Shown here: piece after piece, positions 37,495 through 47,001 of the stretch
Layout: the number at the start of each line of letters is the position of its first letter
How positions within the stretch are numbered: the stretch's first letter is position 1
Assembly: GCA_963735495.1 (NCBI GenBank)
Contig: CAVTLG010000009.1
Coordinates: 930,001 to 994,000, forward strand
Direction: 5' to 3'
DNA from: CAVTLG01 sp963735495
GTDB taxonomy: Bacteria > Chloroflexota > Ktedonobacteria > Ktedonobacterales > Ktedonobacteraceae
Length of the DNA stretch: 64,000 nt
Notes under the pieces: model-generated
Databases searched by the model: none
What the model saw: only the letters and a program-made list of their open reading frames with translations
What the model was told of the DNA's origin: nothing
Made by a program: the position numbers and the translations under genes

Positions 37495-39137
37495 TCACGC
37501 CTTGATGACAATCTCGTGTGCGTTATCCTGCTCTCTGCCAGGATGCGTGGTGCTGCTGTGATAGCAGATGTGGATAGTGGAGGAGATGGGGCGATTGCTA
37601 TGCTGATGGCTGCGGTGTTGTTTGCTGAGTCCGTGATACCATTCACACTCACCGCCGCTATATTGGTGATGATGGGCACCGCGTTCGCATTCAAGATGCC
37701 ATTGACGGTGATAGGTGGTAATGATCCACCCGCCAAAACAGGATAGGGTCCGGTGTAAATAGCAGTGAGTAGCGCCGGACTGGTTGTGGATGTCACGGTG
37801 ACAAACCAGCCACTCGCGGTCACGGTAATGTCGCTTAAGCCTAGTGGCACAATGTCGTTAACGAGAATATTGTTTCCAGCCTCCACTGGACCAGACGTGG
37901 CAAGACTGCCAACTGACAGCGTCAGAGAAATTGGCTGTCCAACCAGGGCATTCGAGCCTGCTGACTCACTCGCTGTAATGCCCAGATCGATGGGCACAAC
38001 TGTCGGTGTTGCCGCTGGCAGGATCGTATAGGTGGCAGTCGTCTGGCCGTTAAATATGTCTGTATCACCGTTGGTACTGACCGACGCTGTATTCGTTACG
38101 CTGGGCAGCGCAGTTGTATTCAAGATGCCGCTGATAGTGATCGCTGGCAGTGTTCCCCCCGCAGCAATAGGGTAATCTCCCGTATAAATCGCCACGAGTA
38201 ATGCTGGACTCGTCTGCGTTGTCAGGGTGATAAACCAGTTATTGCCTGTTGCAGTGAGATTATTGAAGCCTGAAGGTAACACATCGTTGATGACGACTGC
38301 ATCTCCGGCTGCTACAGGGCCTGCCGAGGCCAGATTACTCGCATTCAAGACAATGGTCGCGGCCTGTCCAACTTGCAGACTGCCTCCAGTAGCGCTTTGC
38401 GTAATATGCAGGTCGGGAGGGAACGTTGGTGGTGGAGTCGGAACCACGACCGTGGGGGGTGGTACGATTGGTGTCGCTGTTACCGTTGGAACCGGAACGG
38501 TTGCGGTGAGTGGCAAAACGGTGACATCTACGGTCTCAGCGTTGTTCTCCGTATTGCTATCATCTGGTAAACTGACCGTTGCGGTATTGCTGAGTGCACT
38601 CGCTGCTTCTTGTGTGATGACACCCGTAATCGTAATTGGTGGTAAGCTTGAGCCTGCAATGATCGGATACCCTCCCGTATAAAAGGCCGTGACGAGCGTC
38701 GGACTCGTTACCGCCGAAGTGGTAAGGCTCCAGGCTGTGTTTGGCTGTGTTGATGCCGTAACCTGACCTAATCCCGCTGGAATAATATCATTGACGGTAA
38801 TGGGGTCTGCTTGTAGCACTGGCGCTGCTGAGGCAGTATTCACAATCGTGATGGTATACGTGATGGCTTGTCCTACCGTATACGTTGTCGCGTCAGCCTG
38901 CAAATTTACTGTCAGGTCGGGACCTGTCGTGGCCTTAACGGCAGCATGTGCAGGTCGCGACGAGGCATGATGATGCGCGGCTCGTGCAGGCCGTGCCCCA
39001 CGAGATTGCGCCGCCAGAACTGGCAAGCAGTTTGCTAGTACAACAAACAAGCAGCCACCGCAGCATAGACACACCAGGAACATGCGTAGGAGTGAGCATA
39101 ATGGACTATGCCGATGGTGAGAATCTAATGGACGCAT
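37491..39137 (-). CDS. Secreted DUF11 repeat protein
   Basis: A 548-residue exported protein with a signal/membrane segment at about 16-41 and a basic His/Ala-rich linker. Three DUF11-type beta-sandwich repeats of about 120-130 residues follow. Each contains a version of VGQAITYTITIVNTA, DIIPAGLG, then A-YTG-YP--AGGSLPPIT and NTA-VS. Linkers are Pro/Thr/Val-rich (PTVTATPIVPPPTVVVPTPP). Such proteins are typically cell-surface or extracellular structural components. There is no C-terminal anchor; the last residues (RILAESRITHTRLSSRRE) end at the border of the IscB remnant, so the original C-terminus may have been lost. Confidence 0.8.
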   Translation of the reverse strand: MRPLDSHHRHSPLCSLLRMFLVCLCCGGCLFVVLANCLPVLAAQSRGARPARAAHHHASSRPAHAAVKATTGPDLTVNLQADATTYTVGQAITYTITIVNTASAAPVLQADPITVNDIIPAGLGQVTASTQPNTAWSLTTSAVTSPTLVTAFYTGGYPIIAGSSLPPITITGVITQEAASALSNTATVSLPDDSNTENNAETVDVTVLPLTATVPVPTVTATPIVPPPTVVVPTPPPTFPPDLHITQSATGGSLQVGQAATIVLNASNLASAGPVAAGDAVVINDVLPSGFNNLTATGNNWFITLTTQTSPALLVAIYTGDYPIAAGGTLPAITISGILNTTALPSVTNTASVSTNGDTDIFNGQTTATYTILPAATPTVVPIDLGITASESAGSNALVGQPISLTLSVGSLATSGPVEAGNNILVNDIVPLGLSDITVTASGWFVTVTSTTSPALLTAIYTGPYPVLAGGSLPPITVNGILNANAVPIITNIAAVSVNGITDSANNTAAISIAIAPSPPLSTSAITAAPRILAESRITHTRLSSRRE

Positions 39138-39446
39138 TCCTCAAAACCCTTCTTCCACATTGCTGAATAGAACGACCTGGAAGCTGCCTGCACGCGGATG
39201 ATTCTAGCAGTATGAGCATGCATAGGAAGAGCACCCTGGTCATAGAACATCTAAAGCAAGTATACAGGCAGCGCCAAAAGCCGGTGGGAATGGTTGCCCT
39301 CTCAAGCAGCAATGAGGAGCAGATAGCAGAGCTATGCTATAATAAGCGCAGGATAGATCAGACAACGAGCGCCATTGGGAACTATTCCATAGCCCCATGG
39401 GAAGAAGCTGCGACTCCCGCTTATGATCAATCAGTCGGAAGGAGCC

Positions 39447-40550
39447 ATGGTGACAAACCTGGATATTGCACAGCGGCGGCTCTCTAATCAACGTATTGCG
39501 GAGACGCCCTTTAAAAAGCCTGACGAGGTCGTGCAGTGGCTGGGTGCCGTCCAGGCCCAGGATTATGCGGCAGCGACGTGGGCACTCGGTCTGCGCTTGC
39601 AAAGCGCGACTTCCGATGATATCGAGCTAGCCTTCGCCGATGGAACTATTCTGCGCACCCATGTGATGCGGCCCACCTGGCATTTTGTCGCGCCCGCCGA
39701 TATTCGCTGGCTGCTCGCGCTCACGGCTCCGCGCGTCAAGGCCGCCAGCGCCTACTGGTATCGTAAGCTTGAGTTGGATGACGCCGTGTTTCGACGTACG
39801 AATACGGCGTTGGCAAATGCACTCCACGGTGATAAGCAGCTTACCCGTCAGGAACTCGTGGTAGTGCTTCAGCAAGCAGGCATTGCCGGAGATGATTTAG
39901 GGCGCTTCACCTATATCATGATGCGCGCCGAATTGGATGGCATTATCTGTAGTGGTGCGAGACGGGGCAAGCAATTCACCTATGCCCTGCTCGATGAGCG
40001 GGTGCCACCAGCGAGAACGTTGGACCAGGATGATGATCGCGATGCAGCGCTAGCTGAACTCGCCCGGCGCTACTTTACAAGCCATGGTCCAGCAACCCTG
40101 CAAGATTTTGTGGGGTGGTCAGGGCTGACAGGAGCCGATGCCAAAGCTGGTCTCGAAATGGTGGCATCCTACCTTCTCCATGAAGTTATAGACGGCCAGA
40201 CATACTGGAGCGCGACGTCTACGCCGTCCGCACAAGATCTCCCTCAGACGCTCTACCTGTTGCCGAATTATGACGAATACATCGTTGGCTACAAAGATCG
40301 TAGCGCCGTGTTTGACGTATCGCACACCAAAAAGTTGGACGCACGGGGCAACATCCTCTTTAACCACATGATTGTCCTGGATAGTCGCGTTGTCGGCACC
40401 TGGAAGCGTACGCTGAACAAGGACACCGTCGTTCTCACCCCTTGCCTCTTTGCTCCGCTGAACGCAGCCGAAACACGCGCCCTGGCCGCATCAGCAAACC
40501 GCTATAGTGCATTTCTTGCCAGATCTATGAATGTTACCATTCATTGGTAA
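39447..40550 (+). CDS. Winged-helix DNA-binding protein, HTH_42 (YcaQ-like) family
   Basis: About 367 residues of the HTH_42 / DUF1006 family, related to the DNA glycosylases YcaQ/AlkX and the actinobacterial AlkZ group. The start is taken at ATG 39447 (MVTNLDIAQRRLSNQRIAET), with GTG 39450 as an alternative better spaced from GGAAGGAG. Family features are EVVQWLGAVQAQDYAAATWA, LRTHVMRPTWHFVAPADIRW and the C-terminal MIVLDSRVVGTWKR. The catalytic QxQ motif of AlkZ-type enzymes appears as QAQ in this block. A role in interstrand-crosslink or alkylation repair is possible but not proven. Confidence 0.8.
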   Translation: MVTNLDIAQRRLSNQRIAETPFKKPDEVVQWLGAVQAQDYAAATWALGLRLQSATSDDIELAFADGTILRTHVMRPTWHFVAPADIRWLLALTAPRVKAASAYWYRKLELDDAVFRRTNTALANALHGDKQLTRQELVVVLQQAGIAGDDLGRFTYIMMRAELDGIICSGARRGKQFTYALLDERVPPARTLDQDDDRDAALAELARRYFTSHGPATLQDFVGWSGLTGADAKAGLEMVASYLLHEVIDGQTYWSATSTPSAQDLPQTLYLLPNYDEYIVGYKDRSAVFDVSHTKKLDARGNILFNHMIVLDSRVVGTWKRTLNKDTVVLTPCLFAPLNAAETRALAASANRYSAFLARSMNVTIHW

Positions 40551-40951
40551 ACAATACAGAACTCCAACAACTTAATTCCAACATGTACACCCTGCCCTGT
40601 GGAACGAGATCACGAGAGACCCGTAATCTTTCCCTCTATCCGCCTTGAGCTTCATCTCCGACTGGACTATACTTTCCTTAAACAAGTTGCAAGTGTTTGG
40701 GGGCGGTCGGACGGCTAGCAAGCACAGTTGACGTTGCCCCTCTTCCATGACAATGAAAGGAGATCCGCGATGCCATTATCAAGCAGGGAGGCAAGCCCTC
40801 ATTCTGATGGAAGTGATCAGAATTGGGTGGTGAGTTTGTGGTGAACTTGTCGGAGAACATGAATTCATCGCGTTCAACAGAAGGCACCCCTGCAAAGAAG
40901 GCGCGCAGGGGATGAGAAGATGATTTCCATCGCCGAAAAGGACAAACACAG
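40551..40951. other. Intergenic region between convergent genes
   Basis: About 400 bases between the HTH_42 gene and glpD, which converge. I see no supported gene, RNA or repeat before the glpD terminator. Confidence 0.5.
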
Positions 40952-40979
40952 ACCGGCCCTTCACGAATGAAGGACCGGT
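40952..40979 (-). terminator. glpD terminator with UUCG tetraloop
   Basis: On the reverse strand ACCGGTCCTTCA-TTCG-TGAAGGGCCGGT forms a 12-bp stem (one G-U) with a stable TTCG loop, overlapping the glpD stop codon and followed by a T-rich tract (GTTTGTCCTTTTC). Confidence 0.82.
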
Positions 40980-42676
40980 GGCGCTGCTTGCTCTCCTGCG
41001 ATCTCGCGCTGAATCTCATGGCGATAGTCATCGACCAGCGCTTGTTGTTGCTCTGGCGACCAGGCGAGTTCCCGGGCCATGATCGATGCAACTTCCTCCA
41101 CTACCCCACAACCACGCAGCCTATCCTCTAGCGTAATTGCTGTCCTTCTCGCTAATACGTCTTCGGGCGTCTGGGCCATCTCATGACGGCAGGCATGTAG
41201 TACTTCCGCCTGAATGTAGGGCAGATCAGCAATGAGGCGCGTCGCCAGGGATGGCTTCTGCTCAACCAGGTCTAACACAGTGTGCGTCTCAGATCCATAA
41301 CTGTTCCCAAGATGTTTAATCGTCTCCGCAGTCAGGCCGAGCCGCGCTGCACGCTGCGCGATATCCTTTTGCACTCTGACCCAACCAGCGCTACCCTGCA
41401 ATGGCAATGCGACTGTTGGATGGAGTGGTTTGCCGCCGTCACGACGGCTGAGCACATCAACCGTATCCTGCGCCATACGCCGATAGGTCGTTAATTTGCC
41501 ACCCACAATGGTCACGAGTCCAGAGGCGCTTTGCAGAACGGCGTGGGTGCGTGATAACTTTGCCGTCGATGCGTTCGTATTGCGTGGCTTCACCAGCGGG
41601 CGGTAGCCCACGTAGGTACTGATGATGTCCTTTTCAGTCAGGTGAAGCGTCAAATAGCGATTCAGGTACTTCAGCAGATAGGCAATATCTTCGTGCGTGG
41701 TCTGTGGATGATCCAGGTCGCCGGAGCCTGTGTCGGTGGTCCCAAAGATGGCACGCGATCCCCAGGGCACAATAAACAGGATACGCTTATCTTCCGTTTC
41801 CGGCAGCACAATCGCGGCATCACCCAACTGAAGATCCTGGCGCGAGAGCACCAGATGGACGCCCTTGCTTGGCTCTACATGCACCTGTGGCTCGGTCCCC
41901 GTACGCTCCTCTAACTGTTCCGCATAGACGCCCGTTGCATTTACGACGTGACGCGCGTGTACCACGGACTCTTCTTCGCTGAACAGATCCCGTATCACGA
42001 CGCCGGTAATCTTGCCGTGATCCTCAATGAAGGACGTTGCCTCTGTATAGTTCGTAATGATTGCTCCATACTGAGCTGCCGTGCGGATCAAGGCCATCGT
42101 CAAACGAGCATCGTTGGTCTGCGCGTCGTAATACGTAAAACCCTCTTTGAGTCCTTGTGTCACGAGCGTGGGAGCAAGACGCGAGACAGCTTCACGTCGC
42201 AAATGACGATGCCACTTGATGTTGTGTCTACCCGCCATGATATCGTAGAGCGCGAGACCGATATTGAGCAGGAAATTGAGTCCAATGCCTCCAGGTGTCG
42301 TGAATGGCATACCAACCGGATGTCTATCCCCTTCATAGATAGGCAACACAAACTCTACCGGATGGACAAGATATGGCGCATTCTGCAAGAGCAACCCACG
42401 CTCAACCAGCGCCTCATGAACCAGGGCAAAATCGAAGTTCGGTAGGTACCGTATGCCACCATGAACGAGCTTGGTCGACTTACTGCTGGTGCCACTGGCA
42501 AAATCCTTTTTCTCGACAAGCGCAACCGTGTAGCCCCGTGCAACTGCGTCAAGGGCCACGCCTGCACCTGTCACACCCCCACCAATGACGAGCACATCAA
42601 AATGCTGGTTGGCGAGCGCTGAGAAATTGTTGGTTCTGACTGTTGATGATAATGGTTGCATACTCTTTACGAACAT
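40961..42676 (-). CDS. glpD: Glycerol-3-phosphate dehydrogenase (FAD, quinone-linked)
   Basis: A 571-residue membrane-associated flavoenzyme oxidising glycerol 3-phosphate to dihydroxyacetone phosphate. The FAD-binding Rossmann motif is DVLVIGGGVTGAGVALDAVA near residues 27-46, followed by GlpD blocks SGTSSKSTKLVHGGIRYLPN and IVGGKLTTYRRMAQDTVDVL. The annotated ATG is one of two closely spaced ATGs (42676 and 42661), neither with a strong ribosome-binding site. A 13-bp hairpin ends 4 bases upstream of the first ATG. It is the last gene of the glpP-glpK-glpF-glpD series. Confidence 0.95.
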   Translation of the reverse strand: MFVKSMQPLSSTVRTNNFSALANQHFDVLVIGGGVTGAGVALDAVARGYTVALVEKKDFASGTSSKSTKLVHGGIRYLPNFDFALVHEALVERGLLLQNAPYLVHPVEFVLPIYEGDRHPVGMPFTTPGGIGLNFLLNIGLALYDIMAGRHNIKWHRHLRREAVSRLAPTLVTQGLKEGFTYYDAQTNDARLTMALIRTAAQYGAIITNYTEATSFIEDHGKITGVVIRDLFSEEESVVHARHVVNATGVYAEQLEERTGTEPQVHVEPSKGVHLVLSRQDLQLGDAAIVLPETEDKRILFIVPWGSRAIFGTTDTGSGDLDHPQTTHEDIAYLLKYLNRYLTLHLTEKDIISTYVGYRPLVKPRNTNASTAKLSRTHAVLQSASGLVTIVGGKLTTYRRMAQDTVDVLSRRDGGKPLHPTVALPLQGSAGWVRVQKDIAQRAARLGLTAETIKHLGNSYGSETHTVLDLVEQKPSLATRLIADLPYIQAEVLHACRHEMAQTPEDVLARRTAITLEDRLRGCGVVEEVASIMARELAWSPEQQQALVDDYRHEIQREIAGEQAAPPVLHS

Positions 42677-42679
42677 ATG

Positions 42680-42722
42680 GGCAAAGTGAAGATACGAACG
42701 CTATTTCTCTCTTCACTTTACC
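42680..42722 (-). promoter_or_regulatory. glpD leader hairpin (candidate GlpP target)
   Basis: GGTAAAGTGAAGA and TCTTCACTTTGCC on the reverse strand pair over 13 bp (one G-U) around a 17-base loop, ending just before the glpD ATG. It could act as an attenuator or occlude ribosome binding. In Bacillus, GlpP with glycerol 3-phosphate acts on the glpD leader, so this is a plausible target. Confidence 0.6.
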
Positions 42723-42758
42723 ATATATTCGTCCTTTCATGCTCTCAAAGCGAATATA

Positions 42759-43622
42759 CTAGTTCGTGGCTGGCTCTCGTACGGCCTCTCCTGTCGTAAC
42801 CGCATCACCGGACTGCTTCAGTCCACGCGCTGCGATGACCTTTCCAAGCGTAAAGTCGTAGATGAGTGCGCCAGCAATCCCGCCAACCAACGGTGCGACA
42901 ATCGGTATCCAGGTATAACTGGTGAAACTGGCTCCGCCGCTTACCAGGGCAATCCACAGACGTGGACCAAAGTCACGTGCCGGGTTGATAGCATAACCGG
43001 TATTCAGGCCGAACGATGCTCCAATTGCTACGACCAGGAAACCAATGATCAGCGGATTGAGGTTTCCCTGCACTGGCTGATTGCGCCCATCGGTAATGGC
43101 AAAGATCAAACCGACCAGCAATGCTGTCCCGACAAATTCATCACAGAAGGCCCCAAAGGTGCCCACAAAAGCCTTGGGGCTGGTGTAGAAAACGCCACCA
43201 ACGGCACTGGCAACATTTTGTGTTCCAGCGGTATGCACAATGGCGCCTTGATAGACAAAGTAGAGAATAGCAGCAGCCACGAAAGCTCCCAGCACCTGTG
43301 CGAGCCAGTAAGGAACCACCTTGCTCCATGGCAGCTTGTGTCGCACAGCCAGCGCCAGCGTCACTGCTGGATTCAGATGCGCGCCACTGATTGCGCCTGC
43401 CACATAGATACCCAGCATCACCGCCAGGCCCCAACCAAGAATAATCACGATCCACTCATTGGCAAATGGTGTCGAGACGCCGCCAAGATTCGTAAAAAGT
43501 GCAAAGGTGGCCACACAGCCATCACCAAAGAGGATTAAAACCATTGTACCAAAGAATTCGGCAATCATTTCGCCAAAGGTGCCGGACAACACACTTGACT
43601 TGCCCATTGATTGACTTGCCAT
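42759..43622 (-). CDS. glpF: Glycerol uptake facilitator (aquaglyceroporin)
   Basis: A 287-residue major intrinsic protein with six membrane helices. The two pore motifs are HLNPAV (near residue 82) and AINPARD (near residue 210). The Asp directly after the second NPAR marks glycerol channels rather than pure water channels. The chain ends in a polar tail. Translation initiates with ACGGAG about 9 bases upstream. It lies between glpK and glpD on the same strand and admits glycerol for phosphorylation by GlpK. Confidence 0.94.
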   Translation of the reverse strand: MASQSMGKSSVLSGTFGEMIAEFFGTMVLILFGDGCVATFALFTNLGGVSTPFANEWIVIILGWGLAVMLGIYVAGAISGAHLNPAVTLALAVRHKLPWSKVVPYWLAQVLGAFVAAAILYFVYQGAIVHTAGTQNVASAVGGVFYTSPKAFVGTFGAFCDEFVGTALLVGLIFAITDGRNQPVQGNLNPLIIGFLVVAIGASFGLNTGYAINPARDFGPRLWIALVSGGASFTSYTWIPIVAPLVGGIAGALIYDFTLGKVIAARGLKQSGDAVTTGEAVREPATN

Positions 43623-43803
43623 CGATACTTACTCCGTTTCTGCAGTTGGATGTTTTTCTGCAAAGGCAGCAGTGCCTCTTACGCAGTCAGATCCGACTGT
43701 AAAGAAGTGCCTGACAACAGGATGATAATAAAACACGTCGTATTGATCAATGGAGAGAGAGAGACCAGCGATGGGCGCATCACTCTCTCCATGAGATACG
43801 CGA

Positions 43804-45309
43804 CTATGCCTGTTCCCAATGCTGGGAACGCTCAACGGCACGTTTCCAGTGAGCATAGAGATCGTTGCGCTGATCTGCGCTCATCTTTGGCTCAAACGTG
43901 CGATCAATGGCCCATTGTTCGGCGACCTCGTGCTGGCTGGCCCAGTAGCCTACCGCTAATCCTGCCAGATAGGCAGCACCGAGAGCCGTTGTTTCGGGTA
44001 CCTTTGGTCGTTGCACCGGGACACCAAGGATGTCCGCCTGGAATTGCATCAGGAGATTATTGACGGACGCGCCACCGTCAACACGCAGCGCTTTCAGGTT
44101 AACCTTACTATCGGCAACCATGGCCTCCAACACGTCGCGTGTCTGATAGCACATTGATTCCAGCGTGGCACGTGCAACATGCCCGATGGTTGAGCCACGG
44201 GTCAGGCCAACAATCGCGCCACGTGCATACGGGTCCCAGTAGGGTGCGCCCAGTCCGACAAAGGCTGGCACAAAGTAGACGCCACCATTATCAGGCTCAG
44301 TCGCAGCTACCGCTTCAACATCAACACTATTCCTGATCGCCTTGAGGCCATCACGCAGCCATTGTACAGCCGCGCCCGTGACAAAGATGCTGCCTTCCAG
44401 GGCATACGTGATATCGGGACGTGCTGGATCGTTCAAGCCCCAGGCGATGGTCGTCAGGAGGCCATTTTGCGAAGGCACACTTTCCGCACCGGTATTCATC
44501 AGCATAAAACTGCCAGTCCCATAGGTGTTTTTCGCCATGCCGACTTCGTAGCATGCCTGTCCAAATGTCGCGGCCTGCTGATCACCCGCGATACCAGCCA
44601 GTTTGATCGGAGCGCCAAAGAATTCCGCATCAGTTTCACCATAGACGGCACTCGATGGCATCACTGTTGGTAGCATCGAGCGGGGAACACCCAGTTCATT
44701 CAGCAGCACATCATCCCACTCGCGCGTATAGATATTGAAGAGCAGCGTGCGCGACGCGTTCGTGTAGTCGGTAACATGAATGCGTCCCTTGGAGAGTCGC
44801 CATAATAAGAAGGTATCAACCGTGCCAAAGAGCAGTTCGCCACGGTCAGCCTTCTCGCGCGCACCAGCGACATTGTCCAGAATCCACTTGACCTTGGTGC
44901 CAGAGAAGTAGGCATCAGTGACCAATCCCGTGCGCTTGCGGATCTCTTTGTCAAAGCCTTTGGCCGTCAGTTCTTCACAAATAGGCGCAGTTAAGCGGCT
45001 CTGCCAGACAATGGCGTTAAAGACGGGCTTGCCTGTGGCTTTCTCCCACACAAGCGCGGTTTCACGCTGATTGGTGATACCGATAGCCGCGATATCGGCA
45101 GCGCTGGCATCGGCTTGTCTGAGAACTTGTCGTGCCACTTGCAACTGGCTCTCCCAGATCGCTTCCGGGTCATGCTCAACCAGTCCGGGGGCGGGATAGA
45201 TCTGAGGGAACTCTTGCTGTGCAACACTCACGATAGCTCCATCATGATTGAAGAGGATGGCACGAGAACTGGTTGTACCCTGATCCAATGCGAGGACATA
45301 CTTTGCCAT
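43804..45309 (-). CDS. glpK: Glycerol kinase
   Basis: A 501-residue FGGY kinase converting glycerol to glycerol 3-phosphate. ATG 45309 was chosen because AGAGAG is 7 bases upstream and the protein starts with the classic KYVLALDQGTTSSRAILF. GlpK blocks follow: AIGITNQRETALVWEKATGK, TDYTNASRTLLFNI, GDQQAATFGQACYEVGMAKN and LRVDGGASVNNLLMQFQADI. Length and motifs are complete. The spacer before it (45310-45573) holds three hairpin repeats, one ending 16 bases before the start codon. Confidence 0.97.
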   Translation of the reverse strand: MAKYVLALDQGTTSSRAILFNHDGAIVSVAQQEFPQIYPAPGLVEHDPEAIWESQLQVARQVLRQADASAADIAAIGITNQRETALVWEKATGKPVFNAIVWQSRLTAPICEELTAKGFDKEIRKRTGLVTDAYFSGTKVKWILDNVAGAREKADRGELLFGTVDTFLLWRLSKGRIHVTDYTNASRTLLFNIYTREWDDVLLNELGVPRSMLPTVMPSSAVYGETDAEFFGAPIKLAGIAGDQQAATFGQACYEVGMAKNTYGTGSFMLMNTGAESVPSQNGLLTTIAWGLNDPARPDITYALEGSIFVTGAAVQWLRDGLKAIRNSVDVEAVAATEPDNGGVYFVPAFVGLGAPYWDPYARGAIVGLTRGSTIGHVARATLESMCYQTRDVLEAMVADSKVNLKALRVDGGASVNNLLMQFQADILGVPVQRPKVPETTALGAAYLAGLAVGYWASQHEVAEQWAIDRTFEPKMSADQRNDLYAHWKRAVERSQHWEQA

Positions 45310-45326
45310 AAGTTCGCTCTCTTTCC

Positions 45327-45563
45327 AGGACAACCGTCAAAGGTTGTCTCTACACGTGGACGCACCATGCGCCCGCTTAAACACCAACGTATCCAATGAA
45401 CTGAGGCGACAATGCCTGAGTTCTGCTATGAAGAATGGTTGATAGAGGACAATCACTGAGGATTGTCCCTACGCGTATTGAGCAAGAAACTGCCTCTACG
45501 CGTATTGGGCGACCAACCAGGTAAATTCGTACGGTCGAGCAGGACGATCCCTCACGGTTGTCC
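45327..45563. repeat. Three copies of a dispersed GGACAACC hairpin repeat
   Basis: Copies: GACAACC/GGTTGTC at 45329-45348, GGACAATC/GATTGTCC at 45447-45468 and AGGACGATC/GGTTGTCCT at 45541-45563. Each has a short loop and a TACGCG- or GCCGCG-like tail. A fourth relative is at 32961-32988. They fill the glpP-glpK spacer. The consensus looks like a mobile palindromic repeat, but it also places RNA hairpins in the glpK leader. Confidence 0.75.
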
Positions 45564-45573
45564 TGCCGCGTTC

Positions 45574-46152
45574 CTACCAGAGTTCAGGTTGCAGTACCGC
45601 GACTCCCAGAGCACCAGCCCGCAGGACGGCCTGCATATGCTTCCTGTGAGAGATCAGTCCTGATGCAATAAAAGGGCAAGGTAACGTATCGGCTAAGGCT
45701 GGCGTGATGTAGGGCACAACAAGCGCGGGCGATACATCAAGCAGATCGACGGCAGTTGTGTCAATACCATCAAGTGCGCTTTCTAAACCTGCTGAGTCTG
45801 CGGCATAGATATGCAGCATGGTGCTTAAATCTGCTGCTTTGCCCAGTTGTAAGACTTTCATATTGCTAGAAATAATGCCTGTAATATGTAAATGTTCGGC
45901 CAGATAGTGGATGCCGGCTGCATCGGCATGAATACCAGCGATGTGATCGATATTCACAAACACGGCATCTCCATGATAGGCAGCTTGCTGGCAGAGAGAT
46001 CGCATGTCAAAGAGATCACAGTTGCGCACAAGGATGACTTGATATGGCTGCGTCTTAAGCGCGGCCAGGAATTGAGGGCGACTCTCTACAATCGGTATGA
46101 CCCTGTGATGAGACAAGGTCTCTACAATCGAACTCCTGGTTTGTACAAGCAT
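45574..46152 (-). CDS. glpP: Glycerol-3-phosphate-responsive antiterminator
   Basis: A 192-residue RNA-binding antiterminator of the GlpP family (PF04309). ATG 46152 has GGAGG 6 bases upstream and gives the usual short N-terminus before HRVIPIVESRPQFLAALKTQ. Family blocks are GDAVFVNIDHIAGIHADAAG, IHYLAEHLHITGIISSNMKV, VDLLDVSPALVVPYI and PFIASGLISHRKHM. In Bacillus the protein senses glycerol 3-phosphate and lets transcription pass leader terminators of glp genes. It leads the glpK-glpF-glpD series here, and its own leader carries a strong terminator at 46183-46226. Confidence 0.93.
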   Translation of the reverse strand: MLVQTRSSIVETLSHHRVIPIVESRPQFLAALKTQPYQVILVRNCDLFDMRSLCQQAAYHGDAVFVNIDHIAGIHADAAGIHYLAEHLHITGIISSNMKVLQLGKAADLSTMLHIYAADSAGLESALDGIDTTAVDLLDVSPALVVPYITPALADTLPCPFIASGLISHRKHMQAVLRAGALGVAVLQPELW

Positions 46153-46182
46153 AGCAACCTCCCTCCTGGCTACGAGAGACAC

Positions 46183-46226
46183 AAAAAAGTCCTGAACATC
46201 CCCGGGAGGGAATGCACAGGACTTTT
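46183..46226 (-). terminator. Leader terminator of glpP (probable attenuator)
   Basis: On the reverse strand AAAAGTCCTG pairs with CAGGACTTTT around a 22-base loop, continuing into TTTTTT. It lies 31 bases before the glpP start codon, so transcripts must read through it to reach glpP. This is a typical place for GlpP-controlled antitermination. Confidence 0.8.
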
Positions 46227-46391
46227 CATATCACTGTCCTTATGCGACAACCGATAGTGCATCGGCTGCATACGTCCTATTTGATTTGTTAAAACCCTCT
46301 ACAAAGGACTGCTTCTGTCTTCCACCAGATGGAACTTTTCTTACTCCTATATATTAGCACTTTCCCGCTCGAAAGATGAGGAATTCTTCCT

Positions 46392-46802
46392 TCAACCAGA
46401 AGGCTTGCTACTGGCTGGTATGCAGGCAGCAGTAGAGGTCTTGTGTCCAGAAGCGTTGCGTGGGTGGCATTCCCCACAGGTTTCCGTGTGCCCCACGGTA
46501 CCCACAGTATCAGCAGGTGCCCGACTTACAAGAGCATGAGTGAGAAGCTTTCGATCCGTGAGGAAAGAGTGCGCGTCTCTTGACATCAAGAAACTTTTAC
46601 GCCGCTGTCTCGCTCTCTGCGAACGGTTGCCGTCTATTTTATGTTCTGGTAGTATCTTACCATTTTTTTTGTTCAAGTGCAAGAGACTACGCATTCATTC
46701 CCGGTTTGAAAACGCGGGACTTTCTGGTTCGTTGACTGTAACCAGCTTCGTGGTTTTTGTGACACTCCGCATGGACGAAAGTCCAGCGGCGGGCTAAAGC
46801 CC
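46392..46802 (-). mobile_element. Probable IS200/IS605 (TnpB) element scar
   Basis: On the reverse strand 46392-46510 encodes GTVGHTETCGECHPRNASGH, then KTSTAACIPASSKPSG and stop, which resembles the variable C-terminal tail of TnpB proteins. At the other edge, two small hairpins, GGACGAAAGTCC (46773-46784) and GGGCTAAAGCCC (46791-46802), look like the subterminal hairpins of IS605-type ends. The intervening 260 bases hold no RuvC or zinc-ribbon motifs, so the gene body is gone. It separates the two glpP paralogues. Identification rests on recall of family tails and is tentative. Confidence 0.4.
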
Positions 46803-47001
46803 AAGAACTGTCAAGGAAAAAGCTGGTCTTTTTTTTGACGAAGCAGATCAGTGTGTCAGCAATCAGCAAGACTGGCGAAAGAAACGTTGTGTGATGCCGG
46901 ACGCTATGCCGTATAATGAGGAACGAGAAGAACATGCTCCCAGATAGAGACCGACAGCCACAGGAAAGTGCGTGGGAAAGGTGGGCTCATAAGGAAAGAA
47001 G

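Noticed and set aside
40678..41091. 137-codon reverse frame upstream of and overlapping glpD
   Set aside because: It overlaps the conserved C-terminus of glpD in a shadow frame and shows no family features.
46770..46805. Small self-cleaving ribozyme or c-di-GMP riboswitch
   Set aside because: Only two simple GAAA/TAAA-loop hairpins are seen; the conserved core nucleotides of hammerhead, twister or GEMM RNAs are missing. IS605-type end hairpins fit better.
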